Below the pieces are notes generated by a model. That model saw only the letters and a program-made list of their open reading frames with translations, made no database searches and had not been told where the DNA came from. The position numbers were made by a program, and so were the translations under genes. 43,469 nt of DNA from a virus, in the IMG/VR virus record IMGVR_UViG_3300044732_000656, positions 1 through 43,469 of that record. One strand, given 5' to 3'. Below, in pieces: positions 40,552-43,469 of this stretch. Within the stretch, counting starts at the first letter, position 1; each line of letters begins with the position of its first letter.

Positions 40552-40965
40552 ATGGAAACTGAGTTAATTGTCACAAAGATCCTTCGATGCGGAGTTCCGA
40601 TCGGACCGCTAAAGAGAATTTATCCAAGAAGTGAAGTCATTCGCGCAATGGATAAATATCTTGCAGAAAAGAACCGATTCGGAAAAATCGGATTTGATGA
40701 TGTAATAAATCCATCTATTCGAGATTACACACATCGTGTCGAGAATCTTTCGCTAGATGCAGATGGATTCCTCGTAGCCACCATCAAGTTTTTGATGACT
40801 CCGATCGGACAGGAGGCTAAGAAATTATATGAAAATGGAATTCTTCATTTCCGCACAGCCTCTTACGGCGATGTTGAAGATGGTGACATTATAGAAAATG
40901 GCGTAGTGAACAATCTTCGGTTTTGGATGATATGTCTAGTAGATGATCCAACTACCATCGAATAA
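40552..40965 (+). CDS. Prohead-protease-like fold protein, catalytic residues apparently lost
   Basis: A 137-residue protein that follows the protease at 28633 along its length. R-x-YPRSEVI matches R-x-YDEKEVI. A short spacer leads to FGKIGFDD, where the protease has LGELDHP. Then come ATIKFLMTPIGQEAKKL (protease GRIRLLNTEAGKNAMAL) and HFRTASYGDV (protease HISSRAAGIV). The catalytic His71 position is Phe48 and Ser127 aligns with Thr102, so it is probably not an active protease. It sits among replication genes. It could be a pseudo-protease inhibitor or assembly factor, or a separate use of the fold. Hand alignment. Confidence 0.7.
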   Translation: METELIVTKILRCGVPIGPLKRIYPRSEVIRAMDKYLAEKNRFGKIGFDDVINPSIRDYTHRVENLSLDADGFLVATIKFLMTPIGQEAKKLYENGILHFRTASYGDVEDGDIIENGVVNNLRFWMICLVDDPTTIE

Positions 40966-41003
40966 TTTTTTGACATGAGATACAACTTTATGTTTTTTGT
41001 ATT

Positions 41004-41018
41004 ATATTAGTACTATAC
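41004..41018 (+). promoter_or_regulatory. Promoter-like TATATTAGTACTATA
   Basis: Shares TATATTAGTA with the site at 37996 and lies in the 67-base gap before the ATG at 41033. A TTGACA at 40970 is too far away to be a -35 partner. Confidence 0.4.
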
Positions 41019-41032
41019 AAAAACAATCAATC

Positions 41033-41194
41033 ATGATGATAATGATGCTATCGACGATCGAGTATCTGGCTAAAATCAATCCAGAATTCACTACTCGGTT
41101 TTTAGCAGATATGCCAAAAAATCGAACTCGAGAAGGAATCTCATATGTTATTCTAGAAGAACCCGAATCATATAAAGAAAAACAACAATCCTAA
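41033..41194 (+). CDS. Small hypothetical protein
   Basis: A 53-residue protein from the ATG at 41033; ATGs at 41036 and 41042 are also in frame. Content: LSTIEYLAKINPEFTTRFLA, then KNRTREGISYVILEEPE. Its stop is shared with the next ATG (TAATG), which supports that it is translated. No family recognised. Confidence 0.55.
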   Translation: MMIMMLSTIEYLAKINPEFTTRFLADMPKNRTREGISYVILEEPESYKEKQQS

Positions 41195-42450
41195 TGACCG
41201 GGAAATATACACTTATCTTCGATGGAAACTTTTGGTTACACAAAACTTTCTTTATTGGTCAAAAGATCAAACAAGGCAAACCTTTCAATTTTATCGACGA
41301 ACCGGATGCGGATAGAAATCTACTCCTTTGGAAGCTTTCCGTCGATTTTGCTGCGGAAATCAAACGATTTGAAGGTGTAGTTAATCGAATTGTCTATACT
41401 ATCGATTCTTCTTCTTGGCGAAAAAAGCTTCTTGATCAAGAGTACAAGGCGAATCGAAAGAAATCTGCCGATATCAATTGGAACGAAATCTACAATGTAC
41501 ATAACGAATTCGTCAAATCGCTCGAAGGTCTTGGTGTAATCGTATCTCGAGTTTCTAATGCAGAAGCCGATGATCTCATTTTTGCTTGGTCTTCATACCT
41601 CAATCAAAATGGCCAAAATTCAATGATCATTTCTGGCGATAATGATTTGCTGCAATTAGTTAATCATGATAAATCTTCCGGAGCCAACACTCTATACTAC
41701 AATAAATTCGATAAAGATCTTCACGTATTCCCTGGATTTGACACATGGCTAAATCAAGAAGATTATGCTACAACTCAAGATATCTTCGATATGCCAATCG
41801 ATCTTATGTCGAATTCTAAGCAACATCTTCGAGATATCGTAAAGTCTAATCGAATGGAAACTCATGAAGTCAATATCAACGAATTCATCTTCCGCAAAAT
41901 TCTCGTTGGCGATGCTGGCGATAACGTATCGCCACTCGATACTAAAATCAAGGAATCTAAAAATGGTCCTCGAGTATATCGAGTAACTGATAAACATGCA
42001 TCTGAGGTTCTATCTGAATTCAAACGAGACAAGATATTTGTTAATCAATCTCATCTCTTTAATGAAGATCAAATTACGCAAATTTGTGACATTGCAAAGC
42101 GAGTAATCAAGATTGATCGAACCGTCGAGGAAATTACATCAAAGTGGAAACTTAACCGAGATCTAGTATTCCTTCATAAATTCTGCATCCCTTCGGATGT
42201 ATATTGCGCTATGTTCGATTTAGTCGAAACTTCGTGGAATAGAACTCTTTCCGCATCGAACGTTCATTCCATTATGGATAAAGAAATTATCCTAAAAGGA
42301 ACCACATATACAAAAGAAAAGAAGGATTCCTTTTCAGAATCCGGGATCTTTACCGCATTGAAGAATGAAGAAACTAAATCTGAAGTAACCGTAACAAAAG
42401 AAACAGAATCGAACTTTAATAACGATTTCTGGAATAATATCATCAGTTAA
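41194..42450 (+). CDS. rnh: 5'-3' exonuclease / RNase H, FEN-like
   Basis: A flap/5' nuclease that removes RNA primers, like T4 Rnh (305 residues). Motifs: IFDGNFWLHK with D10, the basic YKANRKK gateway, NAEADDLIF, ISGDNDLLQL and LVGDAGDNV, the acidic clusters that bind two metals. At 418 residues it is longer than T4 Rnh; the extra part lies in a middle insertion and in an extended C-terminal tail rich in Thr/Glu (SEVTVTKETESNFNNDF). It overlaps the small gene before it by one base and is directly followed by the next ATG. Confidence 0.92.
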   Translation: MTGKYTLIFDGNFWLHKTFFIGQKIKQGKPFNFIDEPDADRNLLLWKLSVDFAAEIKRFEGVVNRIVYTIDSSSWRKKLLDQEYKANRKKSADINWNEIYNVHNEFVKSLEGLGVIVSRVSNAEADDLIFAWSSYLNQNGQNSMIISGDNDLLQLVNHDKSSGANTLYYNKFDKDLHVFPGFDTWLNQEDYATTQDIFDMPIDLMSNSKQHLRDIVKSNRMETHEVNINEFIFRKILVGDAGDNVSPLDTKIKESKNGPRVYRVTDKHASEVLSEFKRDKIFVNQSHLFNEDQITQICDIAKRVIKIDRTVEEITSKWKLNRDLVFLHKFCIPSDVYCAMFDLVETSWNRTLSASNVHSIMDKEIILKGTTYTKEKKDSFSESGIFTALKNEETKSEVTVTKETESNFNNDFWNNIIS

Positions 42451-42672
42451 ATGGAAGACTTTGCTAAAACTCGACGAGGGGCTGAATTTTTCGATTACAA
42501 TCTACCAAAGATTGCGGGTCAACTAGAACGAATCGCAAACGCAATGGAAAGAAAAAATGCAATCGAAGAAAAGCGACTAGTATTAGAACAAAAACAATAC
42601 AAAAAAGATAATGCCAGAGCTACCGGAAGTAGTGAGGACGGTCCTCAGCTTGAATCATCGACTCAAGGATAA
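42451..42672 (+). CDS. Small helical hypothetical protein
   Basis: A 73-residue charged helical protein (LPKIAGQLERIANAMERKNA, then EEKRLVLEQKQYKKDN) that starts at the base after the RNase H stop. Its last 62 bases overlap the Fpg-like gene in another frame. The immediate start and coiled-coil-like pattern support it; the function is unknown. Confidence 0.6.
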   Translation: MEDFAKTRRGAEFFDYNLPKIAGQLERIANAMERKNAIEEKRLVLEQKQYKKDNARATGSSEDGPQLESSTQG

Positions 42673-43426
42673 GTGGTTAACTGGTATACAAATTCACTCA
42701 GGTCGATATTCTCGACATGGACCTCCGGCTAAAATGTCAGAGGTTCTGTCTCATTTGCCATTGAGAATTGAATCGATTGATTTCTTTGGTAAGCTTCTCA
42801 TCTTCAAACTAATCTCAAAAGAGAAGACGTGGTGGATGAGAAATACTTTGGGTATGTCAGGCGGCTGGAAATCTACCTCATCTAAACACGGACATGTTGA
42901 GCTGATTACGGACGAAGGATCCGTTTTCTTTACAGATGCTCGGAACTTTGGGACTATTGCTTTCACTGATAATGAAGATGAGATTCTTCGAAAAATTAGA
43001 TCTATTGGGCCAAATCATCTACGAGATGAAATATCCGATGATTTATTTCAAGAAAGACTTTGCCGATTACCTAATGTGGAAATTTGTTCGGCGTTGATGA
43101 ATCAATCATTAATCGGTGGAATTGGCAACTACATCAAAGCTGAAATTCTTTATCGATCTGGAATATCGCCAAAACGTCTGGTTAAAGATTTGACCACCGA
43201 TGAGTTTTCTCGTCTTAACAAATCCACATTAGAGGTTGTTCGAGGTTCATTCATAAACGGAGGAGCTAGCATTAGAACTTATAGCGGAATGGATTGGGAG
43301 CGAGGTGATTATCCATTCTTCTTTCAAATTTATGGTCGAAGTGTTTGCCATCAAGGATATCGAGTCGTGACTGAAACGACATCTGATGGTCGAACGACGC
43401 ATTGGGTTCCAGAATTACAAAAGTAA
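42611..43426 (+). CDS. mutM: Formamidopyrimidine-DNA glycosylase (Fpg/Nei family)
   Basis: Base-excision repair enzyme removing oxidised purines and nicking the site. The N-terminus MPELPEV carries catalytic Pro2 and Glu3, which fixes the start. Lys61 lies in FFGKLLIF, and the helix-two-turn-helix is NQSLIGGIGNYIKAEI. The C-terminal finger is degenerate: one Cys (SVCHQGYRVV) is left, and where the second Cys pair should be the sequence reads HWVPELQK, so it is probably a zincless finger. Length 271 is normal. The start lies within the previous small gene. Confidence 0.9.
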   Translation: MPELPEVVRTVLSLNHRLKDKWLTGIQIHSGRYSRHGPPAKMSEVLSHLPLRIESIDFFGKLLIFKLISKEKTWWMRNTLGMSGGWKSTSSKHGHVELITDEGSVFFTDARNFGTIAFTDNEDEILRKIRSIGPNHLRDEISDDLFQERLCRLPNVEICSALMNQSLIGGIGNYIKAEILYRSGISPKRLVKDLTTDEFSRLNKSTLEVVRGSFINGGASIRTYSGMDWERGDYPFFFQIYGRSVCHQGYRVVTETTSDGRTTHWVPELQK

Positions 43427-43438
43427 CATATAAAGAAC

Positions 43439-43469
43439 ATGGAACTTTTCGAATTAGTCAAAATTATGT
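43439..43469 (+). CDS. 5' end of a downstream gene (partial)
   Basis: ATG at 43439 opens MELFELVKIM and runs off the window end. CATATAA lies just upstream, at a distance seen with other starts here. Too short for a function call. Confidence 0.5.
   Translation, partial: MELFELVKIM

Noticed and set aside
40970-41009. Classical -35/-10 promoter TTGACA ... TATATT
   Set aside because: The spacing is about 28 bases, too long for a sigma-70 promoter; only the TATATTAGTA part recurs.
1-43469. CRISPR arrays, insertion sequences, integrase or attachment sites
   Set aside because: I saw no spaced direct repeats, transposase, recombinase or tRNA-like attachment site; the genes suggest a lytic phage.

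Overview
The window is 43.5 kb of a large T4-related myovirus. All 58 genes I can support lie on the plus strand, packed end to end with many ATGA or TAATG overlaps. T4 relationship is seen in a portal (gp20-like), prohead protease (gp21-like), major capsid protein (gp23-like), tail terminator (gp15-like), head-completion nuclease (gp4-like), late sigma factor (gp55-like) and a full replication and recombination set. Translation starts sit behind A-rich leaders without Shine-Dalgarno sequences, as is known for Bacteroidota. With the low G+C this suggests a Bacteroidota host, but that is an inference. None of the 57 visible stop codons is TAG.

Layout. 0-4.8 kb: late or structural unknowns and small cargo-like proteins. 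4.8-18 kb: nucleotide metabolism and replication: dUTPase, zinc ribbon, N-terminal half of DNA polymerase B, ribonucleotide reductase beta and alpha, sliding clamp, C-terminal half of the polymerase, UvsX, gp41-like helicase, gp47/gp46-like nuclease. 18-26.9 kb: gp15-like tail terminator, a long series of small proteins with a shared N-terminal tag, the late sigma factor, and the gp4-like nuclease. 27-33 kb: portal, protease-scaffold fusion, two tagged proteins, major capsid protein. 33-38 kb: a membrane-active-looking protein, a long acidic coiled-coil protein, a zinc-finger protein, a tagged ATP-grasp/aspartic-protease fusion, one more tagged protein. 38-43.5 kb: replication accessory genes (clamp loader, FEN-like RNase H, Fpg-type glycosylase) and small unknowns.

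The most interesting system is a 'packaged proteome'. At least 14 otherwise unrelated proteins start with the same short helix, roughly M-K-x-h-x-x-F-x-x-F-h-N-E-[SA]. It matches the capsid-targeting sequence of T4 internal proteins (MKTYQEFIAE-A in IPIII) and ends in a T4 gp21-type cleavage site ([LIV]-x-E before A/S/G). The maturation protease that would cut it (28633-30492), the late sigma factor (21803-22162) and a GATATATAG late-promoter motif found seven times are all in the same window. One cargo is a RimK-like ATP-grasp ligase fused to a retropepsin-like domain.

Other unusual points are a DNA polymerase split inside the fingers with four genes between the halves, an 81-residue protein that copies the N-arm of the major capsid protein, a likely inactive paralogue of the prohead protease among replication genes, and a cargo gene whose tag seems to start at an ACG codon.
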